A program made the position numbers and the translations under genes. The notes beneath the pieces are model-generated. The model was not told where the DNA came from. It did not search any database and worked only from the letters and a program-made list of their open reading frames with translations. A stretch of 64,000 nucleotides of DNA from JABDQZ01 sp963801985 (GTDB taxonomy: Bacteria > Pseudomonadota > Gammaproteobacteria > Chromatiales > Chromatiaceae), in assembly GCA_963801985.1 (NCBI GenBank), contig CAWDGV010000002.1, positions 1 through 64,000 on the forward strand, in the 5' to 3' direction. Within the stretch, counting starts at the first letter, position 1; each line of letters begins with the position of its first letter. Below are positions 9,540-19,088 of this stretch, piece after piece.

Positions 9540-10760
9540 CTACTGCACGACCACTTGTTGCTGATCAGCCAGCGCCGAAATATCACGGGCCACGATCTGT
9601 TCGCCCTGCTGCAAGCCATGCGTAATTATCTGCAGGCTTTTATAACGCCTGCCGGTCATCACCGGGCGTTTTTCCAGTACATTGTTCTTAATGACAAAAA
9701 CACTGGTTTCGCCATCATCCTGCAACACGGCAGACAAGGGTACAACCAAAGCACCCAGGGCCGGCTTTAGCGGTAATTCAACCCGCGCCAGCGCACCGGA
9801 CAGAAACCCCTGGTCAGCCATTTCAATTCTGGCTTCGTAGGTAAATGTCTGGGGGTCGGGATCCCGCTGAAACTCAACGATAGAACCCTGGAACACGCGC
9901 CCCTCGACATGAATATCAATGGGCATGCCCTCTACCAGCTCGGTTACCGCCTGGCGACTGACATGCAGCCTGATTTCAAAAGTCGCATCATCAATAAAAT
10001 CAAGGGCTTTTGTACCCGGAGTCACACGGTCACCAATTTCATTGTAAATGGCATTTACCCTGCCATCGTATGGCGCAATCAGCCGGGCACGTTTTAGATT
10101 TCGCTCAGCCTGGTCTTTTTGAGACTGTCGGGATCGGTAACGTTGCTCAGCAGTATTGATCGCATATTGCAGGCTGGCTTTTTCTGACTGTAGCAAGGCC
10201 AGCTGCCGGCGGGCATCATCCAGCACCGATTGTGATGCCAGCGATTTTTTACCCAGGTTTTCCATCCGCTTGACTTCGTTCGCAGCCAGGCCAACATTTT
10301 TTATCGCCAGTTCCAGTAATTTCTGATCCCGCTTTTGCGCTGCCTCCTCCTGCTCCAGCAGGGATTCCGCTTCAATCAAGCGGTCGCGCAAATCGGCATC
10401 ATCAAGTTCCAGCAACAACTGTCCCTGCATGACTCTCTGACCGGGTTTGACCGCTTTATTCACCACAATGCCATCCACTTCAAAATGCAAAGCGGTTTTT
10501 CTCACCGGCTCAAGCCGGCCCACCACAGAATCTACCGGCCGAACATCCTGACGGCTCACCTGGTAGGCCTCAACAACCTGAACCACGGCCTGTTTCATCA
10601 CGACTTCCTGCTGTGGGCGCATTATCAGCAAAACCACAACAGCAAGCGCGACTATTCCAACAACGAAAAACTTGGGTAAATGTGAACCCCGGGCTTTATA
10701 ATCTTGCACCTGATCGCTCTGAATGATTGACTTAATATTGTCTAAAAAATTGAAATTCAA
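9540..10760 (-). CDS. RND efflux periplasmic adaptor (membrane fusion protein)
   Basis: The 406-residue product has one N-terminal membrane anchor (FFVVGIVALAVVVLLIM) followed by a lipoyl half-motif (HFEVDGIVVNKAVKPGQRV), a long coiled-coil hairpin (about residues 130-230), the second lipoyl half (RLIAPYDGRVNAIYNEIGD) and beta-barrel domains. This is the plan of HlyD/AcrA-type adaptors that link the pump to an outer-membrane channel. The start is a TTG at 10760 without a strong ribosome site, so the true start is uncertain. It is the promoter-proximal gene of a two-gene operon with the RND permease. No TolC-like channel is adjacent. Confidence 0.85.
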   Translation of the reverse strand: MNFNFLDNIKSIIQSDQVQDYKARGSHLPKFFVVGIVALAVVVLLIMRPQQEVVMKQAVVQVVEAYQVSRQDVRPVDSVVGRLEPVRKTALHFEVDGIVVNKAVKPGQRVMQGQLLLELDDADLRDRLIEAESLLEQEEAAQKRDQKLLELAIKNVGLAANEVKRMENLGKKSLASQSVLDDARRQLALLQSEKASLQYAINTAEQRYRSRQSQKDQAERNLKRARLIAPYDGRVNAIYNEIGDRVTPGTKALDFIDDATFEIRLHVSRQAVTELVEGMPIDIHVEGRVFQGSIVEFQRDPDPQTFTYEARIEMADQGFLSGALARVELPLKPALGALVVPLSAVLQDDGETSVFVIKNNVLEKRPVMTGRRYKSLQIITHGLQQGEQIVARDISALADQQQVVVQ

Positions 10761-10839
10761 GCTATTCTATGCGATTTTACGCCAACCAAGGCGTTTGGCA
10801 GTGGATCGCCGCTAATCATCAAGAAAAGCAAAAACAAAC

Positions 10840-13674
10840 GTGACTTCTCAACGACGGATAATATCATTGGCTCCCCACAGACCCATAAGAAAAACGACCT
10901 TGGCCAGCCTTGTATCTATTGGGGTTTCATGCACGCTGGTAATACCTGTTGGTTTAATATCCCTCGCCAGCCAATCACTCATGGCAGCCGAATCCAGATG
11001 GGATTGCAGGGTCAGTGCTGACGGTAGCAGCTGGGACTGCTACCAGGATGGCAACCTGGTTATGCAACCCATGCCGCAACCAGCCAAAGTCATAACGACG
11101 CCGGCAGCCGCGCCTGTTATTCATGACAGCACCGAAATCGTGGAAGTTCCTGAAACTGCAGAACCGGCAACAACAACGGAACCCCCGGTTAAAACAGTAA
11201 CCACAGAACCCGTTGATGCTGAAACAACATCAATTCAACCTGCCAAACAGGACCAGGTTGTTGAGGCAGAAGCAGAAAAAGCCGTGGTGCCAAAATCAGA
11301 ACCGGAACCGGAACCGGAACCGGAAAAAAAATTAACAGCTGAACCAACAGCACAACAACCGAATGAGGCAGCTCCAGAGATAAGCACTGAAGTCTCGCCC
11401 CCGGAAAAAGCAGAACCTGTTCCAGCATCCAGTGTTACACAAGAAACCTCGACAGAGATGCAGCCGGGACAAATTAAGCCTGCACCACAAACCGAGTCAA
11501 GGACTTACACTGCCACACCAGCCGTACAACCGTTAAATTGTCAGACAGAACCCACAAGAATTATTCGCAGCAAACAGCCTGCTGCAGAAATGGAAACTGT
11601 TGTCGGCGCCGATGATGCTGTTTTGAATGACGTCACGGGTATCGCTGAACTCAAGGGAAATGTCATCCTCGAACGAGGCGACCAGGTCATTCATTCCGAC
11701 AGCCTGCAATACAATAGTAATACCCAGGATGTAAACGTCGCAGGCAACCTGCATTATGAACGGCCCGGTCTCAGCCTGCAGGGACAATCTGCCAGCATGA
11801 ACCTGGACAATGAAACCGGCGAGATCAGCCAGGCCGTTTACCGGCTGCCGGCCAACAGTGCTCGAGGCAGCGCTGATCAACTACAGATGGCGGGTGATGG
11901 CATCTCTATCTTTAAAAATGCCAGTTACACAACCTGCGCTCCCGGCAATAACGACTGGATCCTGAATGCCGGCGAAGTCCAGCTTGACCAGAATACCGGT
12001 GTAGGCACTGCCGAAGACGTCAAACTGTATTTTAAAGACACGCCCATTGCCTACCTGCCCTGGGCTACTTTCCCAATTGATGACCGGCGCAAGTCCGGTT
12101 TTCTGATTCCTTCCGTTGGAAACAGCGATTCAACGGGTTTTGATGTCAGTATCCCTTATTATTTCAACCTGGCACCAAATTACGATGCGACGCTCGTGCC
12201 TCGCATCATGACCAACCGGGGATTTTTGCTGGGCGGTGAATTCCGTTACCTGGATGAGATAAACCAATCAATATTCAAGGGCGAGATCCTGCCCGATGAC
12301 GATGATTACAAAAATAATGACACCCGCGGCGCTGCCTCAATCGAACATTTCACACAATTTAACCGACGCCTGCACGCAAGGCTTGATCTAAACTATGTGT
12401 CTGACGATAAATACCTGGAAGACCTGGGCGACAGCCTGGCAGTTACCAGTACCAAGTACCTGGAGCGAACTGGTTCGTTAACTTATAACGGTGATTTCTT
12501 TACTCTGACAGGCCTGGTGCAGGAATACCAGACGATTGACTCAGAAATTTCCAAGGCCGATGAACCCTACAAGAAACTGCCTCAACTGACCATAAATGGC
12601 AGCAGGGAAATTGCTGCGACCAACTTTGTTGGCGGACTTTTTGCGCAGTACACCTACTTTGATCATAATTCTGATAGCAAAGCCAAGGGCAATCGTTTTG
12701 ACATTCTGCCGTCTGTGGCCTATGACTGGCGACGTTCATGGGGATATATCAAGCCCAAAGCTTCGGTGCGCTACACCAGCTATGACCTGGACGACCATAC
12801 GACTGATTCAGTTGATCGAACCACCTCAACCTTCAGCCTTGATAGTGGCCTGACATTTGAACGCCAGACATCGTGGTTTGGCCAGCGTTCAACGCAAACG
12901 CTGGAACCGCGCCTGTTTTATCTTTATACGCCAGAAGAAAACCAAAATGACATTCCACTTTTTGACAGCGATGATTTCGATTTTAGCTATGAAAGCATGT
13001 TTCGTGAAAACCGTTTTACCGGGGCTGATCGCGTCGGAGATGCCAACCAGCTAACTCTCGCTGTAACATCCCGTTTCCTGACGGAGCAGGCATCAACTGA
13101 GTACCTGGCAGTCACACTGGGACAGATTTTCTATTTTGAAGATCGCGAAGTTCAACTGGATTACACTGATCCAGACCCTGGATATAACGAAGACATGTCA
13201 TCTTTTGTTGCAATGGTCAGAGGCAGACCATCAACAAACTGGCTGATGGACGCAGGCATTCAGCTGAACCCGGATTTCAAGGATACTGAAAAATCATCCC
13301 TACGGGTTAAATATGAGAGTCCTGAAGGGCATTTGTTCAGCGCCAGATACTTCATGAATGACACCACCGATGAGTCCCTGGAATACACCAAGTTCTCTGC
13401 TTATTGGCCTGTGGACTTTAATACCCGCCTTGTCGGCCATTCCTATTACTCACTGAAAGAGGACCGTGCCATTGAAACCGTTGCCGGTATCGAGCATGGC
13501 AGCAGTTGCTGTTGGCGTTTCCGTGCATTGGCCAGAGAATATCAGAATAATGCCGACAAGGACTCCAACCTGTCTTTCCTCCTGCAACTGGAATTAACCG
13601 GTTTAGCAAAGCTGGGAGACGATATTGATAGTTTCCTGGAAGACACAATTGACGGTTTTGCGAGAGACAATTAA
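10840..13674 (+). CDS. lptD: LPS-assembly protein LptD with a long Pro/Glu/Thr-rich linker
   Basis: The 944-residue product begins at GTG 10840. After a signal-like segment and a W-D-C...W-D-C motif it has about 150 residues rich in P, E, T and A (including an E-P repeat near residue 155). The OstA-like jelly-roll starts near DDAVLNDVTGIAELKG, and the beta-barrel begins around DDRRKSGFLIPSVG. A C-C pair (SSCCWRF) near the C-terminus fits the disulfide pattern needed for LptD maturation. LptD inserts lipopolysaccharide into the outer leaflet of the outer membrane. E. coli LptD is about 780 residues; the extra length is the linker. surA follows after 5 nt. Confidence 0.93.
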   Translation: MTSQRRIISLAPHRPIRKTTLASLVSIGVSCTLVIPVGLISLASQSLMAAESRWDCRVSADGSSWDCYQDGNLVMQPMPQPAKVITTPAAAPVIHDSTEIVEVPETAEPATTTEPPVKTVTTEPVDAETTSIQPAKQDQVVEAEAEKAVVPKSEPEPEPEPEKKLTAEPTAQQPNEAAPEISTEVSPPEKAEPVPASSVTQETSTEMQPGQIKPAPQTESRTYTATPAVQPLNCQTEPTRIIRSKQPAAEMETVVGADDAVLNDVTGIAELKGNVILERGDQVIHSDSLQYNSNTQDVNVAGNLHYERPGLSLQGQSASMNLDNETGEISQAVYRLPANSARGSADQLQMAGDGISIFKNASYTTCAPGNNDWILNAGEVQLDQNTGVGTAEDVKLYFKDTPIAYLPWATFPIDDRRKSGFLIPSVGNSDSTGFDVSIPYYFNLAPNYDATLVPRIMTNRGFLLGGEFRYLDEINQSIFKGEILPDDDDYKNNDTRGAASIEHFTQFNRRLHARLDLNYVSDDKYLEDLGDSLAVTSTKYLERTGSLTYNGDFFTLTGLVQEYQTIDSEISKADEPYKKLPQLTINGSREIAATNFVGGLFAQYTYFDHNSDSKAKGNRFDILPSVAYDWRRSWGYIKPKASVRYTSYDLDDHTTDSVDRTTSTFSLDSGLTFERQTSWFGQRSTQTLEPRLFYLYTPEENQNDIPLFDSDDFDFSYESMFRENRFTGADRVGDANQLTLAVTSRFLTEQASTEYLAVTLGQIFYFEDREVQLDYTDPDPGYNEDMSSFVAMVRGRPSTNWLMDAGIQLNPDFKDTEKSSLRVKYESPEGHLFSARYFMNDTTDESLEYTKFSAYWPVDFNTRLVGHSYYSLKEDRAIETVAGIEHGSSCCWRFRALAREYQNNADKDSNLSFLLQLELTGLAKLGDDIDSFLEDTIDGFARDN

Positions 13675-13679
13675 TTATT

Positions 13680-14981
13680 ATGCATTTATTTAAATCGATT
13701 TTATTGGCACTCGCCCTGAGCATGCCCCATTTTGTCCAGGCCGTTGCTTTAACTGATGGAGAAGAACTGGACCACATTGTTGCCATAGTCAATGACAACC
13801 TGATCACACGCAGTGAACTCGATCGGGAAATGGACAGCATTATCGAGCGCCTTCAACAGGCTGGACAAGCCTTACCACCACGATCGGCTATAGAGCAGCA
13901 GGTTCTGGAAAAACTGATTACCCAGCGGCTGCAACTGGATAAGGCTGAAAAACTGGGCATTAGTGTCACGCCCGACATGCTCGCCACAGCAATAGGGAAT
14001 ATTGCCAAAAAGAACAATATCACCCTGGCTGAAATGCGCGCAGCCCTGGAAAGCCAGGGAATGAGCTTTAAAGCATTCAGAAACAAGCTTAAACAGGAAA
14101 TCATCCTGTCACGACTGAAGAACCAGGAAATCACCAACAAGATCAACGTTTCCGATGCAGAAATTGATAACCTGTTAAAACAGAACAAGGACATTGGCAA
14201 AAAAAATAACGAATACCGTGTTCAGCATATTCTTATTGCCACACCTGAAGGAGCCAGCGCCGAGCAACTTGCCAGCGCGCAGGAAAAAGCTCTCGCGATA
14301 ATTCAGCAATTGAAAAACGGCGCTGATTTTGCCAATGTTGCCATGCTTGAATCCGGTGGTCGCCAGGCACTTGAAGGCGGCGATCTCGGCTGGCTCAAAT
14401 CCAGCCAGTTACCGTCCCTGTTTGCCGAGACCGTGCTGGAGATGAAGAAGGGAGATATCAGTCAGCCAATAAGATCTTCCAGTGGCTACCACATTATCAA
14501 GCTCACTGATATCAAGGGTGAGACAGCAGCCACCGTAACCCAGACCAAGGCGCGTCACATTCTTATTAATACTGGCGAACTGGTTTCAGATACCGATGCC
14601 CGGACCCGGCTAGAACAACTGTACCTGAGAATCCAGGGTGGCGATGATTTTGCAACACTGGCCCGCTCCCATTCCGATGACAAGGCCTCAGCCATTAAAG
14701 GCGGTGAACTGGGCTGGCTAGACCCGGGTAGTGTTGTAAAAAAATTCCAGCAGGAGATGGACGCACTGCAGCCAGGCGAGCTTAGCCAGCCGTTCCGTAC
14801 CGATTTTGGCTGGCATATTGTGCAGGTCCTTGACCGCCGGCAACATGATAATTCTGAAAATATCCTGCGCTCGCAAGCGCGTAGCATCATTGTTGATCGC
14901 AAGACCAAGGAAGCAACCGAGTTATACCTGCGGCGCCTGCGTGATGAAGCCTATGTTGAAATCAGGCTTGATGAGCTTTAA
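13680..14981 (+). CDS. surA: Periplasmic chaperone/peptidyl-prolyl isomerase SurA
   Basis: The 433-residue product has a signal peptide ending about A-V-A (residues 20-23), an N-terminal SurA chaperone domain (DHIVAIVNDNLITRSELD) and two parvulin domains, seen as VQHILIATPEG...GGDLGWLKSSQLP and ARHILINTGEL...GGELGWLDPGSVV. This is the standard SurA architecture and length. It escorts outer-membrane proteins such as LptD. It sits between lptD and pdxA with gaps of 5 and 6 nt, as in related genomes. Confidence 0.96.
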   Translation: MHLFKSILLALALSMPHFVQAVALTDGEELDHIVAIVNDNLITRSELDREMDSIIERLQQAGQALPPRSAIEQQVLEKLITQRLQLDKAEKLGISVTPDMLATAIGNIAKKNNITLAEMRAALESQGMSFKAFRNKLKQEIILSRLKNQEITNKINVSDAEIDNLLKQNKDIGKKNNEYRVQHILIATPEGASAEQLASAQEKALAIIQQLKNGADFANVAMLESGGRQALEGGDLGWLKSSQLPSLFAETVLEMKKGDISQPIRSSSGYHIIKLTDIKGETAATVTQTKARHILINTGELVSDTDARTRLEQLYLRIQGGDDFATLARSHSDDKASAIKGGELGWLDPGSVVKKFQQEMDALQPGELSQPFRTDFGWHIVQVLDRRQHDNSENILRSQARSIIVDRKTKEATELYLRRLRDEAYVEIRLDEL

Positions 14982-14987
14982 CCCCGG

Positions 14988-15980
14988 ATGAAACAACCAC
15001 CTGTTCTGGCCGTAACGCCCGGTGAGCCAGCAGGCATTGGACCAGACCTGTGCCTGCAGATAGCTTCTCATGAAGTCAATGCCAACCTGCTGGTTTTTGC
15101 CGATCCCGAGCTGCTCGAACAACGCCGGCAACAACTGGGAATGCAGGTTAAACTGAATATTGTCAGCTCCGAACAAAGACCGCGACAAGCCCAGCCAGGT
15201 GAACTCAACATTGTCCCCATCAAGCTCAATGCCCCGGTCACCTGCGGCAAACTGGATTCAGCTAATGCCTCCTACGTCCTGGAAACTTTAACCGCGGCAG
15301 TCAATGCCTGCCAGGCTGGGACCTGCGATGCCCTGGTTACGGCACCGGTGCATAAAGGCATCATCAATGATGCCGGCATCAGCTTTAGTGGTCACACGGA
15401 ATTTCTTGCTGGGATGGTCAATGCTGACCCGGTCATGATGCTGGCCTGCCCGGGTCTGCGAGTCGCCCTGGCCACTACGCATTTACCATTGATCGAAGTC
15501 AGCCAGGCTATAACGGCTTCCAGCCTGGAAAAAATCATCCACATCATTGATGCCGATATGAAAACAAGATTTGGCATCAGCAAGCCCCGAATTTTTGTCT
15601 GCGGCCTTAACCCGCATGCCGGTGAGGGTGGCCACCTCGGCCGCGAGGAAATCGAGGTTATTGGACCAGCGCTGGAAAAATTGCGACAGGAAAATATCGA
15701 CCTGATCGGTCCATTATCAGCCGACACATTATTTACCCCAAAGTATCTTGAACAGGCAGACGTGGTATTGGCAATGTTCCATGACCAGGGTTTGCCGGTA
15801 CTGAAACACATGGGCTTTGGAAAGGCCGTTAACATTACGCTTGGCATGCCGTTGATCAGAACCTCGGTTGATCACGGTACCGCCCTTGAATTAGCCGGTA
15901 CCGGGAAAGCCGATATCGGTAGCCTTTTGATGGCAATCAACACCGCCATAGAAATGGTGAAAAATAGCCGGCAGGAATAG
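14988..15980 (+). CDS. pdxA: 4-hydroxythreonine-4-phosphate dehydrogenase PdxA
   Basis: The 330-residue product begins AVTPGEPAGIGPDL and includes SGHTEFLAG, CGLNPHAGEGGHLGREE and FHDQGLPVLKHMGFGKAVN, which carry the metal-binding histidines of PdxA. The enzyme oxidises 4-phosphohydroxy-L-threonine in pyridoxal-phosphate synthesis in the cytoplasm. In many gammaproteobacteria rsmA (ksgA) follows pdxA; here an ankyrin gene on the opposite strand takes that place. Confidence 0.96.
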   Translation: MKQPPVLAVTPGEPAGIGPDLCLQIASHEVNANLLVFADPELLEQRRQQLGMQVKLNIVSSEQRPRQAQPGELNIVPIKLNAPVTCGKLDSANASYVLETLTAAVNACQAGTCDALVTAPVHKGIINDAGISFSGHTEFLAGMVNADPVMMLACPGLRVALATTHLPLIEVSQAITASSLEKIIHIIDADMKTRFGISKPRIFVCGLNPHAGEGGHLGREEIEVIGPALEKLRQENIDLIGPLSADTLFTPKYLEQADVVLAMFHDQGLPVLKHMGFGKAVNITLGMPLIRTSVDHGTALELAGTGKADIGSLLMAINTAIEMVKNSRQE

Positions 15981-16002
15981 CCCTCAGCTGACTTATAACA
16001 GC

Positions 16003-16458
16003 TCATTCAGCTTTTTCTTCTGCACCCGCTGACTTGAGCATTTCCTGGATTTTGCTTTGACCGGCACGCGTGGCCTTTTTTAATGCCGACTCCCCTGCAG
16101 CATTTGCAAGGTTTACATCCGCACCCGAAGCAATCAGCAAAGCGACAACTTCAGCATAGCCAAAAGCGGCAGCTTCCATCAGGGCGGAATTGCCCAGCTT
16201 GTCTACAGCATTGCTATCAGCTCCCGAAGTAATCAGTGATTGCACTGTTCTTTTGTTACCACTGGCAGCAGCCAGTACGATCAGGGGCCTGCCAGCTGCA
16301 TTGGTTGCATTAACATCGGCACCCTGCGCTATCAGGTCGCGTGCCAGGCTGACCTTGCCTGCCATTACAGCACCTGCCAGCTGGGTATTCAGATCTGCCG
16401 CGATAACAGGCAGACTCCACAGCAAAGCCAGCAAGCCGGTTAATAGTTTCATATTCAC
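16003..16458 (-). CDS. Small exported ankyrin-repeat protein
   Basis: The 151-residue product has a signal peptide (LLTGLLALLWSLPVIAA) and then about four ankyrin repeats of the form G-A-D-V-N-A-T-N-A-A-G-R-P-L-I-V-L-A-A (about residues 30-145). The predicted location is periplasmic and the partner is unknown. It is convergent with pdxA and divergent from apaG, in the slot where rsmA usually sits. The length and complete repeats suggest an intact gene. Confidence 0.85.
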   Translation of the reverse strand: MNMKLLTGLLALLWSLPVIAADLNTQLAGAVMAGKVSLARDLIAQGADVNATNAAGRPLIVLAAASGNKRTVQSLITSGADSNAVDKLGNSALMEAAAFGYAEVVALLIASGADVNLANAAGESALKKATRAGQSKIQEMLKSAGAEEKAE

Positions 16459-16621
16459 TTAATTTAACAACCTGTTTGAAATTTGAAATATTTTTTTGTT
16501 ACACAGTATAGCGGCAACAGGTAGTAAATACTGTATGGTTGATAACCAGAAAAAAGTAACTTGAACCGCGCCCGACTCAAATGTTAGCTTTAAACGAATT
16601 ACGACACCTTCTGAAACAGTT

Positions 16622-16999
16622 ATGAATGAAAAAAAACCTATTGCTATCGACGTAGTTACTGCCTTTATTCCAGAACAGTCTGAAATTGACAATCAGCGCT
16701 TCGTGTTTGCCTACACGATTACTATCCAAAACAACGGATCAGAAGCTGCAAAACTGATCAATCGACACTGGCTGATAACCGATGCCAACGGCAAAACCCA
16801 GGAAGTACGCGGCGAAGGCGTGGTCGGAGAACAACCCTACCTGAAGCCTGGAGAGTCTTACCAGTACACCAGTGGCACCGTTCTCGATACACCGGTTGGC
16901 AGCATGCAGGGTGAGTATGAAATGGCCAGGGATGACGGCACACGTTTTCTTGCGCCTATTACAGCTTTTTCCCTGGCTTACCCCCAAGCACTGCACTAA
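16622..16999 (+). CDS. apaG: ApaG domain protein
   Basis: The 125-residue product matches ApaG (also called CorD): FAYTITIQNNGSEAAKLINR, HWLITDANG and the G-E-G-V-V-G-E-Q-P turn. ApaG has an immunoglobulin-like fold and no firmly assigned activity. The gene is 12 nt upstream of apaH, its usual partner. Confidence 0.95.
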   Translation: MNEKKPIAIDVVTAFIPEQSEIDNQRFVFAYTITIQNNGSEAAKLINRHWLITDANGKTQEVRGEGVVGEQPYLKPGESYQYTSGTVLDTPVGSMQGEYEMARDDGTRFLAPITAFSLAYPQALH

Positions 17000-17011
17000 T
17001 CGACTTTTCGC

Positions 17012-17860
17012 ATGAGCACTTATGCGATTGGCGATATTCAGGGCTGTTATGACGAGCTGTGTCGCTTACTTCAACATATTGATTTCAAGCCTGCTGAAGA
17101 CAAATTGCTGTTTGCCGGCGACCTGGTCAACCGGGGGCCAAAATCCCTGGAAGTTCTGCGTTATGTAAAATCACTGGGCAGTGCAGCTGATTCAGTTCTT
17201 GGCAACCACGATCTTCATCTTCTGGCTATTTCACAGAACAATAAATCGCATGTCTCAGGCAACAGCCTCGATGCTATTTTTGCAGCACCTGATAAAGATG
17301 AATTGCTTGACTGGTTACGCCACCGTCCACTGCTGATTCACGATGAGCAACTTGAATGCACGGTGATACATGCCGGCCTGCCTCCCCAGTGGTCATTAAA
17401 TGACGCCAGGCAGTATGCCCATGAACTTGAAGCAACCTTACAGGGCGATCAATTTCATGCTTTTTGCCAGCAAATGTACGGAAACCAACCCAAAAAATGG
17501 AAAGATCAACTCGAAGGCATTGACCGACTGCGGTTCATCACCAACTGTTTCACCCGCTTACGCTTTTGTACAAAAAAGGGAAAACTGGGACTCAACCAGA
17601 AAGGCCCACCCGGAACACAAAAACCCAAGTACCTGCCGTGGTTTGATATAAAAAAGCGCAAAACAAGAAAGGACAAGGTCTTTTTTGGTCATTGGTCCAC
17701 GCTGGGGTTGATCAACCGTCACAATGCCTGGGCCCTGGATACCGGCTGCTTGTGGGGAGGGCAATTAACTGCATTCCGGCTGGATGACCTCAAGGTTTTC
17801 CAGGTTCCCTGCGAGGCAATCCAGAAACCTCACAACCCATATCCGCATAAATCATCATAA
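17012..17860 (+). CDS. apaH: Symmetrical bis(5'-nucleosyl)-tetraphosphatase ApaH
   Basis: The 282-residue product shows the calcineurin-type phosphoesterase motifs AIGDIQGCYDEL, FAGDLVNRGPKS and VLGNHDLHL, then HAGLPPQW. ApaH hydrolyses Ap4A to two ADP. Length and context (after apaG) are standard. Confidence 0.96.
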   Translation: MSTYAIGDIQGCYDELCRLLQHIDFKPAEDKLLFAGDLVNRGPKSLEVLRYVKSLGSAADSVLGNHDLHLLAISQNNKSHVSGNSLDAIFAAPDKDELLDWLRHRPLLIHDEQLECTVIHAGLPPQWSLNDARQYAHELEATLQGDQFHAFCQQMYGNQPKKWKDQLEGIDRLRFITNCFTRLRFCTKKGKLGLNQKGPPGTQKPKYLPWFDIKKRKTRKDKVFFGHWSTLGLINRHNAWALDTGCLWGGQLTAFRLDDLKVFQVPCEAIQKPHNPYPHKSS

Positions 17861-17878
17861 CCATTCCTGGAGCTGCCC

Positions 17879-18631
17879 ATGCGTTGCCATGCGATTGATT
17901 ACAAAATTATCGGGTCAGAAATTCAACTGGTCGAAATAGAGCTGGACCCCGGTGAAACAGTTATCGCCGAGGCAGGTGCCATGACCTACATGGAAGACGG
18001 CATCACCTTTGAAACCAGAATGGGTGATGGCTCTGACCCTGAGCAGGGCGTGTTCGGAAAAATGTTTTCGGCCGGCAAACGCATGATGACCGGCGAATCC
18101 CTCTTTACAACTCACTTCAGCAACGCAGGAACAGCCAGGTCCCGGGTAGCCTTCGCCGCCCCGTACCCCGGTAATGTCGTTGCACTTAACATGGCGGAAC
18201 TTGGCGAGAAGATCACCTGCCAGAAAGATGCCTTTATCTGTGCCGCCCTGGGAACAAAAGTTGATATTACTTTTAACCGCAAACTGGGCAGTGGCCTGTT
18301 CGGCGGAGAAGGCTTTATCCTGCAAACACTGGAAGGTGATGGCATGGCATTTATGCAGGCTGGTGGCACGGTGATTGAGAAACAGCTTAGTGGACAAAGC
18401 TTACGTGTCGATACCGGCTGCCTGGTAGGCTTTACCGATGGTATTGATTATGACATCCAGCGCGCCGGCAACCTGAAATCCATGATATTTGGCGGTGAGG
18501 GCCTGTTTGTCGCCACGCTAAAAGGTCATGGCCGGGTATGGCTGCAAAGCCTGCCCTTCTCTCGCATGGCTGACCGCATCATTGCCCATGCCCCATCAAT
18601 GGCGGGCGGCAAAGAAAAAGGCGAAAGCTGA
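17879..18631 (+). CDS. AIM24/TIGR00266 family protein
   Basis: The 250-residue product is rich in short beta strands and glycine turns, with VIAEAGAMTYMEDGI near the start and GGEGLFVATLKGHGRVWLQS near the end. This is characteristic of the AIM24 (TIGR00266) family. The biochemical role is unknown. The gene follows apaH by 18 nt and is probably cotranscribed. Confidence 0.85.
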   Translation: MRCHAIDYKIIGSEIQLVEIELDPGETVIAEAGAMTYMEDGITFETRMGDGSDPEQGVFGKMFSAGKRMMTGESLFTTHFSNAGTARSRVAFAAPYPGNVVALNMAELGEKITCQKDAFICAALGTKVDITFNRKLGSGLFGGEGFILQTLEGDGMAFMQAGGTVIEKQLSGQSLRVDTGCLVGFTDGIDYDIQRAGNLKSMIFGGEGLFVATLKGHGRVWLQSLPFSRMADRIIAHAPSMAGGKEKGES

Positions 18632-18659
18632 GTACCAGGCGATATTGCCGACAAGAGCG

Positions 18660-19088
18660 TTAATTAACGCCCTTGATTTTTTCCCAGTCCGATACCGGCG
18701 GATGATGAATAATCTGCACAACAGTGCCATCAGGATCGTAACAGTAAAAACTGCGTGCGCCATCACGATGTGTTCGGGGATCTGTACGCATCCGCACCTG
18801 ATGATCCTGCAACCACTGATACCAGGCATCAACATCTTCTTCGGATTCAACGAAAAAACCGATGTGATCAAGTCGCTGGGTTGATTCGTCCCGCTGCTGG
18901 CTGGATTCTGCCTGGTGCAAAGCCAGGCTGTCGCCCCCGGAGGTCAGGTAATAATTGTGCTCATCCGGCTGCCATTCAACTTCCATACCCAGCAAGTCAA
19001 CGTAAAAATGCAGGCTGGCCTCCAGGTCCCTGGCGAACAGGGCAACATGGCGCATACCATAACCAATGGATGGTCGAGCATGTGTCAT
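18660..19088 (-). CDS. VOC/glyoxalase-family protein
   Basis: The 142-residue product has the paired beta-alpha-beta-beta-beta units of the vicinal-oxygen-chelate superfamily: MRHVALFARDLEASLHFYVD and DHIGFFVESEEDVDAWYQWL. Possible metal ligands are His near residue 13, His near residue 75 and a Glu/Asp in the second unit. The substrate cannot be assigned. Its start overlaps the end of the osmC-like gene by 4 nt, so the two form one operon. Confidence 0.85.
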   Translation of the reverse strand: MTHARPSIGYGMRHVALFARDLEASLHFYVDLLGMEVEWQPDEHNYYLTSGGDSLALHQAESSQQRDESTQRLDHIGFFVESEEDVDAWYQWLQDHQVRMRTDPRTHRDGARSFYCYDPDGTVVQIIHHPPVSDWEKIKGVN

